Source: Cupriavidus necator A5-1 (lineage in GTDB: Bacteria > Pseudomonadota > Gammaproteobacteria > Burkholderiales > Burkholderiaceae). From it: a DNA stretch of 64,000 nt. This document shows, one piece after another, positions 17,269 through 26,207 of this stretch. Under the pieces are notes generated by a model. It was given only the letters and a program-made list of their open reading frames with translations, had not been told where the DNA came from and did not search any database. The DNA is taken from assembly GCF_000744095.1 (NCBI RefSeq), contig NZ_JQLI01000008.1, positions 372,001 to 436,000 on the forward strand. The letters are read 5' to 3'. Position 1 is the first letter of the stretch, and each line of letters starts with the position of its first letter. A program made the translations under genes and the position numbers.

Positions 17269-18006
17269 TTAGTCGAGCAGCTTTGCCAGCGCCGGCGTCA
17301 GCCCTGCATTGGGCTTGCGCGGCGGCCGCGCAAAGCTGCCCTGCGTGGCACTGCCGGCGCGCAGCGCTACCAGCGATTCGCAATGCCGCACCGCGCTCGA
17401 CACGCCATCCACCACCGGCACCGGCAGGCGCCCCTGCAGCGAGCGCGCCAGCCCCGCCAGCGGCGCGCCGGCCACGATGATCACGTCGGCGCCGTCCTGC
17501 TCCACCGCCTGCAGGCACAGTTGTTCCAGCCGCGCGGCATGGTCTTCCTGCACGCTGCCGATATCGCGCAGCGGCTCCTGCAGCGAACGCACGCTCGCCA
17601 GACGCGACGACAGGCCGTTGGCCGCCACGCATTCGCGGTACCAGGCCTGGATGCGGTGCGAGATCGCGACGATGGAGAAGCGCTGCCCCAGCAGGCAGGC
17701 GCTCGCCAGCGCGGCCTCGGTCATGCCGACGACCGGCACGTCGAACAGCTCTTTCAGGCCCGCCAGGCCGGGGTCGCCGAAGGCGGCGACCACCAGGCCG
17801 TCGAACTGGCCGGCATGCTCTGCGGCGGCGCAGGCGGTGGCGTAGCCGCCGACCAGCGCTTCGAAGCGGGTCTCGATATAGGCCACGCCGAACGGCGCGG
17901 TGGCCATCTTCAGGGTTGTGGTCGGCGCGGCGGTGCGCCGTGCTTCGGCTTCGATCAGCGCGGTGACGGATTCGCTGATATTGGGATTGACGATCAGGAG
18001 TTGCAT
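17269..18006 (-). CDS. Hydantoin/Asp-Glu racemase family protein
   Basis: 245 residues from ATG 18006. The family pattern is clear: MQLLIVNPNISESVTALIEAEAR, ETRFEALVGGYATACAAAE, DGLVVAAFGDPGLAGLKELFDVPVVGMTEAAL. The usual paired catalytic Cys of racemases are not obvious: the first site reads AAFGDPGL where true hydantoin racemases often have a Cys. A true racemase therefore cannot be assured; allantoin racemase or a related decarboxylase are alternatives. It is the last gene of the leftward operon, 43 bases after the hydantoinase gene, and that neighbour supports a hydantoin-type substrate. Confidence 0.8.
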   Translation of the reverse strand: MQLLIVNPNISESVTALIEAEARRTAAPTTTLKMATAPFGVAYIETRFEALVGGYATACAAAEHAGQFDGLVVAAFGDPGLAGLKELFDVPVVGMTEAALASACLLGQRFSIVAISHRIQAWYRECVAANGLSSRLASVRSLQEPLRDIGSVQEDHAARLEQLCLQAVEQDGADVIIVAGAPLAGLARSLQGRLPVPVVDGVSSAVRHCESLVALRAGSATQGSFARPPRKPNAGLTPALAKLLD

Positions 18007-18049
18007 GGTCTGAATGGTTGGCTGGAGCGGGTTGGCTGGAGCGTGGCAA

Positions 18050-19471
18050 TCAACCAAGCATCGGCGCGCCGGCTGGCAGGAACTGCCCTCTGCCCGCCTG
18101 CGGTTCCAGGTACTGGCCATCGCGCACCAGCATCTCGCCGCGCGAGAAGCAATGCACCGGCCAGCCGGTCACTTCGATGCCTTCATACGGCGTGTAGTCC
18201 ACCGCGTGATGCAGCGCGCTGTTGCGGATCTGCACACGCTTGTGCGGATCCCACAGCACGATGTCCGCATCGGCGCCGATGGCGATGGTGCCCTTGCGCG
18301 GATACAGCCCGTACAGGCGAGCCGGCCGCCACGAAGTCAGCTCGACGAACTGATGCAGCGACAGCTTGCCGCGCGCCACGCCGTCGAACAGCAGCGGCAG
18401 GCGCGTCTCGATACCCGGCACGCCGTTGGGGATGTGCTCGAACGAAGGCCGCATGCCGCCCGGCTGCTTGCCTAGCGGGTCGTCATAGCCGAACGGCGCA
18501 TGGTCGGACGAGAACACGCTGAATACGCCGTTGGTGAGCGCGCGCCACACCGCGGCCTGGTTCTCCGGATCGCGCGGCGGCGGGCTGCAGATGCACTTGG
18601 CGCCTTCGTAGCCGTCGTCGCCTGGCAGGGCCATGTCGTCGGCGGTCAGGTACAGGTACTGCGGGCAGGTCTCGGCCAGGATCTGCAGCCCCCTGCCCTG
18701 TGCCCAGCGGATCTGCTCGATCGCTTCCTTGCCGGAGACATGTACGATCAGGATCGGCACGTCGACCAGCTCGGCAAAGGTGATGGCGCGGTGCGTGGCT
18801 TCGCGCTCCACCGCGGCGGGGCGCGCCAGGCCATGGAAGCGCGGCGCGATGCGCCCTTCCCCGACCAGCTTGTCGGTCAGCCACGAGATGCAGTCGGCAT
18901 TCTCGGCATGCACCATCACCAGCGCGTTGTTCTGTTTGGCGACATCCAGCACCGACAGCATCTCGCGGTCGGACAGCTTGAGGTCGTCATAGGTCATGTA
19001 GACCTTGAACGAGCTGTAGCCCTTGCGGATCAGCGCCGGCAGTTCGTAGGCCAGCACCGCGGGCGTCGGATCGGCCACGATCAGGTGGAAGGCGTAGTCG
19101 ATCACGGCACGGCCTTCCGCGCGGCGGTGGTAGTCCGCCACGGCAGCCTTGAGCGATGCGCCCTTCTCCTGCGCGGCGAACGGGATCACGGTGGTGGTGC
19201 CGCCACACACCGCGGCGCGCGTGCCGGTGAAGAAGTCGTCGGCCATGCGCAGGCCGTCGGGCATCGGCTGGTCGAGGTGGCAATGGCCGTCGACGCCGCC
19301 GGGCAGCGCCAGCAGGCCATCGGCATCGATCTCGCGCGCGCCCTGCGGCAACGCGTGGCCGAGCGCGACGATCTGCCCGCCGCGCACGCCGATATCGCAG
19401 CGGAAGCGGTCGGACGCGGTGACCACGTCCGCGCGGCGGATCACCAGGTCAAGGCTGTCGTGAGCGGACAT
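18050..19471 (-). CDS. Dihydropyrimidinase / hydantoinase
   Basis: 473 residues from ATG 19471, the normal length. Cyclic amidohydrolase motifs: GGVDGHCHLDQP (metal His-x-His), SSFKVYMTYDD (Lys to be carboxylated), MVHAENADC, ILIVHVSG and FSSDHAPFGYDD. It opens 5,6-dihydropyrimidine or hydantoin rings to N-carbamoyl amino acids with two zinc ions. The start lies 4 bases after the previous gene's stop, so translation is coupled to the maleate-isomerase-like gene. No N-carbamoylase of the usual type is adjacent, but an M20 amidohydrolase lies in the divergent arm at 24960. Confidence 0.92.
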   Translation of the reverse strand: MSAHDSLDLVIRRADVVTASDRFRCDIGVRGGQIVALGHALPQGAREIDADGLLALPGGVDGHCHLDQPMPDGLRMADDFFTGTRAAVCGGTTTVIPFAAQEKGASLKAAVADYHRRAEGRAVIDYAFHLIVADPTPAVLAYELPALIRKGYSSFKVYMTYDDLKLSDREMLSVLDVAKQNNALVMVHAENADCISWLTDKLVGEGRIAPRFHGLARPAAVEREATHRAITFAELVDVPILIVHVSGKEAIEQIRWAQGRGLQILAETCPQYLYLTADDMALPGDDGYEGAKCICSPPPRDPENQAAVWRALTNGVFSVFSSDHAPFGYDDPLGKQPGGMRPSFEHIPNGVPGIETRLPLLFDGVARGKLSLHQFVELTSWRPARLYGLYPRKGTIAIGADADIVLWDPHKRVQIRNSALHHAVDYTPYEGIEVTGWPVHCFSRGEMLVRDGQYLEPQAGRGQFLPAGAPMLG

Positions 19472-19475
19472 GGGC

Positions 19476-20204
19476 TTACTCCACTTCGCGGAACAGGCGG
19501 CCCCAGCCGCGCAGTTCGCGCGTATCGACGCCGCACAGGCGCAGCGACTTCCACACCACGGTGGAGATGGTGTCGTACAGCGGGATGCCGGTTTCGGCCT
19601 CGAGCGCCTCGGCCAGGTGCGCGGCACGCAGGTTTGTGCAGAAGGTGGTGATGGCCTGCGGCTTGTGCTGCGCGATGCCGCGCACCATGTCGCGGATGGT
19701 GTCTTCCTCGACTTCGGCGAAGCTGTAGTTTACGTGCAGGTCCAGGTGGCTTTCCGCCACGCAGTTGAAGCCGCTGCGCTCGTAGTTGGCGATGATGCGC
19801 TGCTGCACGTCGTCCAGGTACGGCGTGGCGAGGCCGAAGTTGCGTGCGCCGGTCTTTTCCAGGATCTCGTTGAGCGCCAGCACCGAGGTGGTGGCGGGGA
19901 TGCCGGTGGCTTCGGTGATCTGCTTGCACAGCGCTTCATCCTTGTCGAAGCCGAGCCAGCCTGACGAGGTGCCATTCCAGGCGATGACATCGACGCGCGC
20001 ATCGGCCAGCAGGCTGGCGGCAGCCAGGATCTTGTCGAGATTGAACTGGCCCAGCGCCTGGTCGCGCAGCGAGATCTCGGTCACGGTGAAGCGCGAGAAA
20101 TGCGCGCTGACATTGGGCAGGCCGGCGACCATCGCGCTGGTGATGGGTTCGAGCGCGGTGTTGGAAGACGGCGTCAGCATGCCGAGTCGGATTTGCTTGG
20201 TCAT
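19476..20204 (-). CDS. Maleate isomerase / arylmalonate decarboxylase-like protein
   Basis: 242 residues. LGMLTPSSNTALEPITSAM at the N-terminus, IAWNGTSSGWLGFDKDEAL in the middle and TTFCTNLRAAHLAEALEAETGIPLYDT near the end match the maleate cis-trans isomerase branch of the Asp/Glu racemase superfamily. The second Cys (FCTN) is present; the first site reads NGTSSG without Cys, as in some decarboxylases and amidases of the group, so isomerase activity is doubtful. It is third in the operon, 68 bases after the serine hydrolase gene. Confidence 0.8.
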   Translation of the reverse strand: MTKQIRLGMLTPSSNTALEPITSAMVAGLPNVSAHFSRFTVTEISLRDQALGQFNLDKILAAASLLADARVDVIAWNGTSSGWLGFDKDEALCKQITEATGIPATTSVLALNEILEKTGARNFGLATPYLDDVQQRIIANYERSGFNCVAESHLDLHVNYSFAEVEEDTIRDMVRGIAQHKPQAITTFCTNLRAAHLAEALEAETGIPLYDTISTVVWKSLRLCGVDTRELRGWGRLFREVE

Positions 20205-20272
20205 TTCAGTCGTTCTCAGGAGTAGGGCGGGCGCCGCCTTTGGAGCGTATGAGTGCGACGGCGCCTTTGCGT

Positions 20273-21469
20273 TTATTGTTCGGGTTTGTCGTTGAAGGCC
20301 AGGGCGGTGCCGGGCACGCCCTGGCTGGCGCGTGCCAGCTGCAGTTCCTTTTGCAGCGCAGCCTGCCGCGCGGCATCCGGCCTGACGGACTTGCCTGCCT
20401 GCAGCGCGGGCAGCACGTACTCATTCACCATGCGCCGGTACAGGTCGAGGTACGCCGCATCGCGCAGGCCGCCTTGCGTGGACATGATGCTGTTCATCAC
20501 GATCACTGCGTTCTGCTTCGGCAGCACGGTGATGAACTGGCCTTTGTAGCCCATGGCGCTGAACTCGCGTTCGCTCTGCACGATGTTGTTGACCCAGCAG
20601 TAGAAGCCGTAGTCCTTCGCCGGACCGGCGGGCGTGGTCATGCGTTCTACCCACGAGGCCGGCACGATCTGCTGGCCGTTCCAGCGGCCCTGGTTCAGCA
20701 TCAGCATGCCAAGCTTGGCCATGTCGATGGAGCGCAGCCGCAGGCCCCAGCCGCCCGAGACCGCGCCCTTGCCGTCGGCGCCGTCCCAGCGGTAGTGGCT
20801 CATGCCGAGCGGGCCGAACAAGCGGGCTTTTGCATACTGGTCTTCAGGCTGCCCGGCGGCTTGCGTGATGGTGGCGCCGACCAGCACGGGGTTGACGTCG
20901 ATGTAGTCGAACTCGGCGCCAGCCTTGGTGCGCACCGCGGCGGTGGCCGCCACGCGCAGCCGGTCCGGCACGCCGTAGTAGAGCGTGTCGGTGCCTTCCA
21001 CCAGCTTGTAGGACAGGCCGCTGGACATCGACATCAGATGGCGCAGCTGGATCGCCTGCTTGTCTGCCAGTGCGCTGGCGAGGTCGGGGCGCGCGGCCGC
21101 CAGGCGCGGCGCAGGCGAGTCTTCGGCGCTTAGCTTGCCATCGCCGACAAGGGTGCCGACCAGCAGCGCGCTGATGAACTTGGTGACGGAATACAGCTCG
21201 TGGTTGTAGTCGCGCGACAGGCCGTCGCCATAGCGCTCGAACACCAGCTTGCCGTCCTTGATGACGAGCAGGCTGCGCACATCGAGCTTGTCGCGGCGGA
21301 TCCATTCGGACAGTGCAACGAGTTTTGCCGAATCGACGCCGACGGCTTCGGGTTGTGCCGTCGGCAGTCCGTCGCCGACGGGTGCCGAAGATGCCGCCGG
21401 TGTGGCATGTGCCTGCGCGGCGCCCAGCACGAGCAAGGCGGCAGCCAGCATACGTGGGAAGCGGGTCAT
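20273..21469 (-). CDS. Exported serine hydrolase, beta-lactamase (class C) family
   Basis: 398 residues from ATG 21469 with GGAGACATGTC upstream. The signal peptide ends near AQAHA at residue 22, so the protein is periplasmic. The SxxK nucleophile motif is SVTKF (about residue 94); the second motif region reads FDYIDVNPVLVG; a late GYKGQFITVLP corresponds to the KTG-like strand. Proteins of this type are esterases or amidases more often than true beta-lactamases. It follows the MFS gene by 121 bases, so it may process the substrate before uptake. Confidence 0.85.
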   Translation of the reverse strand: MTRFPRMLAAALLVLGAAQAHATPAASSAPVGDGLPTAQPEAVGVDSAKLVALSEWIRRDKLDVRSLLVIKDGKLVFERYGDGLSRDYNHELYSVTKFISALLVGTLVGDGKLSAEDSPAPRLAAARPDLASALADKQAIQLRHLMSMSSGLSYKLVEGTDTLYYGVPDRLRVAATAAVRTKAGAEFDYIDVNPVLVGATITQAAGQPEDQYAKARLFGPLGMSHYRWDGADGKGAVSGGWGLRLRSIDMAKLGMLMLNQGRWNGQQIVPASWVERMTTPAGPAKDYGFYCWVNNIVQSEREFSAMGYKGQFITVLPKQNAVIVMNSIMSTQGGLRDAAYLDLYRRMVNEYVLPALQAGKSVRPDAARQAALQKELQLARASQGVPGTALAFNDKPEQ

Positions 21470-21590
21470 GACATGTCTCCTCCAACGCCGCGCCGGCAGG
21501 AGCTGGCGCAGCGTGGGTGGGATGCCTTGCACGAGGCAAGGCATGAGTGGGGGATTTATTGGATGTGCGGGCGGAAGCTGCCGGCCGCGA

Positions 21591-22889
21591 TCAGACCGGG
21601 ATCTTGGTCTCGTAGTCGATCGCGGTCGATGCCAGCAGCAGACCGACGCCGGCCGCGGCGAAGAACATCAGCGCCAGGAAGTACGAGCCGGTGAACTGCA
21701 CGATCATGCCGACGATGATCGGCACGGTGATGCCGCCGATATTGCCGCCCAGATTCATCACGCCGCCCAGGAAGCCGATCTTGTTGCGCGTGCCGAGCAT
21801 CGACGGAACGCACCAGAACAGGCCGCACCAGCGCAGGAAGAACAGCGTCGACGACAGCAGCACGACCACCACGATCGGATCGCTGACGTAGGCCACCGAG
21901 AAGATCGAAGCCGTGGCCACCACCGCGGCGATGCCGAACAGCGTGCGCATCACCACATTCGGACGCCCGCCGGCTTCCTTCCACTTGTCGGCGATCCAGC
22001 CGCCGATCAGCTCGCCGACGAAGCCGCTGAAGAAGATGATGAAGCTGGCGCCGCCCATCTGCTTGATGTCGAAGCCGTGCACCTTGTTCAGGTAGTTGGG
22101 CATCCAGGTCAGCAGGCCGTAGAACACGGTGTTGAAGCACATCCAGCCGATCGCCATGCACCACACCGAGCGGTACTTGAAGAAGTCCAGCGAACGGCCC
22201 GACAGGTTGGCCGGTTCGGCGCGGTGCTCGTTGGCCTGCGCTTCCTCGATATAGCGGGCTTCGAGTTCATTGACGCCGCGGTGCTCGCGCGGCGAATTGC
22301 GCACGTAATACCACGCCACCACGCCGGCCAGCACGGTGCCCACGCCGGCCACGATAAAGGCCAGCCGCCATGAGCCCAGCGTGGCGATCAGCCACGTGAT
22401 GATGATGGCGCCGAGCGCCGCGCCCAGCGGCGCACCGCCGTCGAGCAGGGTGGCGCCGCGGCCGCGCTCGTTCTGCGTCATCCAGATCGCGTTGAGCTTG
22501 CCGCCGGCCGGATAGATCGGCGCCTCGGCGGCCCCGAGCCCGAGCCGGGTCAGCAGCAGCGCGGTGGCGTTGGTGGTGAAGGCTGCGATCGCCTGGGCAA
22601 TGCCCCAGAACACGGTGGCGCAGGCGATCACGATGCGCGGCTTGTACTTGTCGGCCAGCATGCCGCCCGGCACCTGCATCAGCGCATAGGTCCAGAAGAA
22701 CGAACTGAGGATCAGGCCCTGCATGGTGGGGCTGAGGTCGAACTCCTTCGCGATCAGCGGCATCGCCACCGAGAGCGAGGCGCGATCGATGTAGTTGATC
22801 GCGATGAGGAACAGCATCATCAAAAAAATCTTCCAGCGCACGGAGGTCTTGGCCTCCGTAAGCACTGTCGCCCGGCTTGTCGATTGCAT
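21591..22889 (-). CDS. MFS transporter, anion:cation symporter family
   Basis: 432 residues from ATG 22889 (GGAGA upstream), 12 predicted helices. INYIDRASLSVAMPLIAKEFDLSPTMQGLILSSFFWTYALMQVPGGMLADKYKPR is the signature of the ACS family (glucarate, tartrate, phthalate-type organic anions). First gene of the leftward operon leading to hydantoinase, so the cargo is probably an organic acid or cyclic amide used by those enzymes. A well-formed promoter lies at 22955-22983 and is overlapped by a palindrome. Confidence 0.9.
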   Translation of the reverse strand: MQSTSRATVLTEAKTSVRWKIFLMMLFLIAINYIDRASLSVAMPLIAKEFDLSPTMQGLILSSFFWTYALMQVPGGMLADKYKPRIVIACATVFWGIAQAIAAFTTNATALLLTRLGLGAAEAPIYPAGGKLNAIWMTQNERGRGATLLDGGAPLGAALGAIIITWLIATLGSWRLAFIVAGVGTVLAGVVAWYYVRNSPREHRGVNELEARYIEEAQANEHRAEPANLSGRSLDFFKYRSVWCMAIGWMCFNTVFYGLLTWMPNYLNKVHGFDIKQMGGASFIIFFSGFVGELIGGWIADKWKEAGGRPNVVMRTLFGIAAVVATASIFSVAYVSDPIVVVVLLSSTLFFLRWCGLFWCVPSMLGTRNKIGFLGGVMNLGGNIGGITVPIIVGMIVQFTGSYFLALMFFAAAGVGLLLASTAIDYETKIPV

Positions 22890-22954
22890 GGCGGCGTCTC
22901 CTTCTTTGGTCCGTGGATGGGCAGTTTTAATAGTCGTGTCGCGCAACAGGTCGG

Positions 22955-22983
22955 AGTATAAGATACGTAATCTGTAATTACAA
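22955..22983 (-). promoter_or_regulatory. Sigma-70 promoter of the MFS-hydantoinase operon with overlapping operator
   Basis: On the minus strand TTGTAA (22983-22978), 17 bases and TATACT (22960-22955) make a good promoter. The palindrome TGTAATTACA at 22973-22982 covers the -35 box and fits the TnGTnnnACnA shape common for GntR/FCD regulators, one of which is encoded next door at 23069. Confidence 0.65.
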
Positions 22984-23068
22984 CGAGTGTAAGTTATTGA
23001 TTTTGCTATGTTGCGCATGCACAATTTCGGGCTGTGGTAGCCTTGCTGTGGTGCATTTCCCCATTCTG

Positions 23069-23797
23069 GTGACGTCCGTGACACAAACACTTTCAAAAAC
23101 CACGCGCCTGCGCACGCTCGGCATGTCGGCTGAAATTGCCGTGCGGCTGCGCACGATGATCGAAGAGGGCGAACTGCCGCCCGGCGCGCGGATCGACGAA
23201 CGGGCCTTCTGCGAGGCCTTCGATGTCTCCAAGACGCCACTGCGCGAGGCGCTCAAGGTGCTGGTGTCCGAGGGGCTCGTGCTGCACCGGCAGTACATCG
23301 GCTACCGCGTGGCGCCGCTGGACCTGGACGAGCTGCGCGCCACCTTCGAAACCCTGCACGGGCTGGAGGCGCTGGCCGGCGAGTTGGCGGCGCAGCGGCT
23401 CGGCGACGCCGCCATGACCAAGCTCGAGCGGCGCCACCAGGCGATGATCGGCGCGCATGCCGCGGGCCGGCGCACCGACTATTTCCGCATCAACCAGGAA
23501 ATCCACCAGCTCATCATCGACGGTGCCGCCAACCCGGTGCTGGCCGGCGTCTACGCCACGCTGATGAGCAAGGTGCACCGCGCGCGCGGCGCCGCCAATG
23601 CGGATATGCTGCGCTGGCAGGAGTCGCATGAGGAACACGAGGCCATCATGGCGGCGCTGCGCGAGCCCGGCCGGCCGCGCCTGGCGCAGGTGCTGCGCCA
23701 CCATTCCGAGAACACCGCGAAAGAGGTGCTGAGCGTGGTGGCGCGCTCGCTGGCGGAGGCCGGCGCGCGCGACGCCAGCCTCAAGCAAACCGCCTGA
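23069..23797 (+). CDS. GntR-family regulator, FCD subfamily
   Basis: About 242 residues from GTG 23069; GTG 23078 and ATG 23123 are alternative starts, and none has a good ribosome site. Winged helix: AVRLRTMIEEGELPPGARIDERAFCEAFDVSKTPLREALKVLVSEGLV. The FCD ligand domain follows (ETLHGLEALAGELAAQRL, RINQEIHQLIID, ESHEEHEAIMAALR) with the metal-binding His/Asp pattern. Divergent from the MFS operon and upstream of the FAH and M20 genes, so probably a repressor of both arms, released by an organic acid. Confidence 0.88.
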   Translation: MTSVTQTLSKTTRLRTLGMSAEIAVRLRTMIEEGELPPGARIDERAFCEAFDVSKTPLREALKVLVSEGLVLHRQYIGYRVAPLDLDELRATFETLHGLEALAGELAAQRLGDAAMTKLERRHQAMIGAHAAGRRTDYFRINQEIHQLIIDGAANPVLAGVYATLMSKVHRARGAANADMLRWQESHEEHEAIMAALREPGRPRLAQVLRHHSENTAKEVLSVVARSLAEAGARDASLKQTA

Positions 23798-23823
23798 ACA
23801 ACCCCCTGAAGAAGACAACGACG

Positions 23824-24672
23824 ATGAAACTGGTTCGAGTAGGCAACCCCGGCGCCGAGCGTCCGGGCATGATCGATGCGCAAGGCCGCGTGCGCGACCT
23901 GTCCGGCGTGGTGGGCGAGATCGGCGCGGCGCAACTGGCGCCGGCGGCGCTGGAAGCGCTGGCAAACGTGGACCCGGCGTCGCTGCCGGTGATCGACGAC
24001 GCGCGCTTTGGCGTGCCCTGGACGGGTATCGGCAAGATCGTGGCGATTGGCCTGAACTATGCCGACCACGCCGCCGAGGCCGGCATGCCGCTGCCGGCCG
24101 AGCCGATCGTGTTCCTGAAGGCCAACAGCTCGCTGAACGGCCCCAACGACGCGGTGATGCTGCCATTCGGCTCGGAGAAGACCGACTGGGAAGTGGAGCT
24201 GGGTGTGGTCATCGGCACCACCGCGCGCAATGTCTCGCGCGAAGAGGCGCTGAACCACGTGGCCGGCTACTGCGTGGTCAATGACGTGTCCGAGCGCGAG
24301 TTCCAGATCGAGCGCGGCGGCACCTGGGACAAGGGCAAGGGCTGCGACACCTTCTGCCCGGCCGGCCCGTGGCTGGTGACGCGCGACGAGGTGGCCGACC
24401 CGCAGGCGCTGGGCCTGTGGCTGGAGGTCAACGGCGAGCGCGTGCAGAAGGGCACCACCGCCACCATGGTCTTCGACGTGGCGACCGTGGTCAGCTATGT
24501 CAGCCGCTTCATGACGCTGCTGCCAGGCGACCTGATCGCGACCGGCACGCCGCCGGGCGTGGGCATGGGCTTCAAGCCGCCGCGCTTCCTGAAGGCCGGC
24601 GACACCATGCGGCTCGGTGTGGACGGGCTGGGCGTGCAGACGCAGAAGGTGGTGGCGTACGGCGAGCGGTAG
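23824..24672 (+). CDS. Fumarylacetoacetate hydrolase-family protein
   Basis: 282 residues. After a small N-terminal domain the FAH core reads IGLNYADHAAEAG, EPIVFLKANSSLNGPND, TDWEVELGVVIG (metal-binding Glu pair), GYCVVNDVSEREFQIERGGTWDKGKGCDTFCPAGPWL, and GDLIATGTPPGVGMG. The family splits or isomerises beta-diketo acids and ureidoglycolate, so candidates include 2-hydroxyhepta-2,4-diene-1,7-dioate isomerase, oxaloacetate decarboxylase or ureidoglycolate lyase. It starts 26 bases after the GntR gene with GAAGAAGA upstream, so it belongs to the same transcript. Confidence 0.88.
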   Translation: MKLVRVGNPGAERPGMIDAQGRVRDLSGVVGEIGAAQLAPAALEALANVDPASLPVIDDARFGVPWTGIGKIVAIGLNYADHAAEAGMPLPAEPIVFLKANSSLNGPNDAVMLPFGSEKTDWEVELGVVIGTTARNVSREEALNHVAGYCVVNDVSEREFQIERGGTWDKGKGCDTFCPAGPWLVTRDEVADPQALGLWLEVNGERVQKGTTATMVFDVATVVSYVSRFMTLLPGDLIATGTPPGVGMGFKPPRFLKAGDTMRLGVDGLGVQTQKVVAYGER

Positions 24673-24783
24673 GGCAGGCGGGGACAGCGCCGCGCGTGCT
24701 CGTCATGCGCTGGCGTTGGCAAAGACGCGCGTTTCGAACGGGAAGAAGGGCCTCGGAAGTCGGTTGCAGAAGGTTCCCCGTCG

Positions 24784-24824
24784 AAACGCTTTCACACAAA
24801 GCGTTTGGTTTCCACACAAAGCGT
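24784..24824. promoter_or_regulatory. Strong palindrome AAACGCTTT-CACAC-AAAGCGTTT plus a third half-site
   Basis: A perfect 9-bp inverted repeat at 24784-24806. The block CACACAAAGCGT occurs twice, at 24793-24804 and 24813-24824, exactly 20 bases apart, that is on the same face of the helix. It lies 136-176 bases before the M20 gene and is not followed by a T-run, so it is read as an operator, not a terminator. Confidence 0.55.
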
Positions 24825-24959
24825 ACGATTAGGGCAACAGTTCCGGTGCCCCAAACGGCCGAATTACATCGATTTACAGGAAATCACACACTTGGCGTTT
24901 CGCTCGCGTTTTCTGCGTGAAATACTGTTTATACAGGTTTCGCCAGAGAGCAAAACATC

Positions 24960-26198
24960 ATGTCCGAGCACGCCCCCGAGATCGAGTCTTACCTCGGCAC
25001 CACTCTGAAGTCCTCTCCCCTGATGCGCCAGTACTGCGCGCTGACCGACACCCTGGACAGCCGCGCGGAACTCGAAGCCATCCGGCGCAATATCCACCAG
25101 AATCCCGAACTCGCCTTCGACGAAGTCCGTACTTCCGGCCTGGTCGCCAGCCTGCTGGAGACCTGGGGCTTCACGGTCACGCGCGCGGTGGGCGGCACCG
25201 GCGTGGTCGGCACGCTCAAGTGCGGGCAGGGCGGGCGAAGCGTCGGCATCCGCGCCGACATGGATGCGCTGCCGATTTATGAGCGCAGCGGGCTGCCTTA
25301 CGCCAGCGTCAATGAGGGCCGCATGCACGCCTGCGGGCACGATGGCCACACCGCGATCCTGCTGGGCGCGGCCAAGCAGCTGGCGCGCACGCGCAACTTC
25401 GACGGCACGGTGCACCTGATCTTCCAGCCGGCCGAGGAAATCGGCGCGGGCGGCGGCGCCGAGCGCATGCTGGCCGACGGCCTGTTCGAGCGTTTCCCGT
25501 GCGACGCGATCTTCGGGCTGCACAACCATCCGGGCATGGAGCAGGGCAACTTCCTGTTCCGCTCTGGCCCGTTCATGGCGGCCTGCGACACGGTCACCAT
25601 CACCATCCGCGGCAAGGGCGGCCACGCGGCGCGCCCGCATCAGTCGATCGACCCGATCCTGGTGGCCGGCAGCCTGGTGATGGCGCTGCAGTCGGTGGTG
25701 GCGCGCTATGTCGACCCGAACGAGACCGCGGTAGTGACCATCGGCACGCTGCACGCTGGCCACGCGCCCAATGTGATCCCCGACAGCGCGCGCATGGAAA
25801 TCAGCGTGCGCTCGTTCAGCCCGGAAGTGCGCGCCTCGCTGGAGAACCGCATCCGCCAGCTCGCCACCGCGCATGCCGAGGGCTATGGCGCGATGGCCGA
25901 GATCGACTATGTGCGCGGCTACCCGGTGCTGGTCAACAGCGAGCGCGAAACCGAGTTCGCGCGGCAGGTGGCCGAGGAACTGGTCGGCGCCGACAAGGTG
26001 GTGGGGCAGGCCGCACGCATTGCGGGCAGCGAGGACTTTGCCTACTTCCTGCAGGAGCGCCCGGGTTGCTTCGTGCGTCTGGGCAACGGCGCCAACCAGC
26101 CGCTGCTGCATAACGCGGGCTATGACTTCAACGACGAGAACCTGACCGTTGGTGCGGCTTACTGGACGCGGCTGGTGGAACGGTACCTGGGCCGCTAA
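24960..26198 (+). CDS. M20-family amidohydrolase (hippurate hydrolase-like)
   Basis: 412 residues. Zinc-site motifs: RADMDALPI, MHACGHDGHTAILLG, LIFQPAEEIGAGGGAERML, IFGLHNHPGM, and a dimerisation insert with GKGGHAARPHQSIDPI. AGSEDFAYFLQERPGCFVRLGNG supplies the last ligand. Related enzymes remove acyl or carbamoyl groups from amino acids, so it could take over the product of the nearby hydantoinase. It is separated from the FAH gene by 287 bases holding its own operator-like palindrome, so it may be regulated separately. Confidence 0.9.
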   Translation: MSEHAPEIESYLGTTLKSSPLMRQYCALTDTLDSRAELEAIRRNIHQNPELAFDEVRTSGLVASLLETWGFTVTRAVGGTGVVGTLKCGQGGRSVGIRADMDALPIYERSGLPYASVNEGRMHACGHDGHTAILLGAAKQLARTRNFDGTVHLIFQPAEEIGAGGGAERMLADGLFERFPCDAIFGLHNHPGMEQGNFLFRSGPFMAACDTVTITIRGKGGHAARPHQSIDPILVAGSLVMALQSVVARYVDPNETAVVTIGTLHAGHAPNVIPDSARMEISVRSFSPEVRASLENRIRQLATAHAEGYGAMAEIDYVRGYPVLVNSERETEFARQVAEELVGADKVVGQAARIAGSEDFAYFLQERPGCFVRLGNGANQPLLHNAGYDFNDENLTVGAAYWTRLVERYLGR

Positions 26199-26207
26199 CG
26201 CCCCCGG

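Noticed and set aside
24784..24806. Palindrome as a rho-independent terminator for the FAH gene
   Set aside because: No T-run follows, and the arms are A/T-tailed in the wrong place; a repeated half-site favours an operator.
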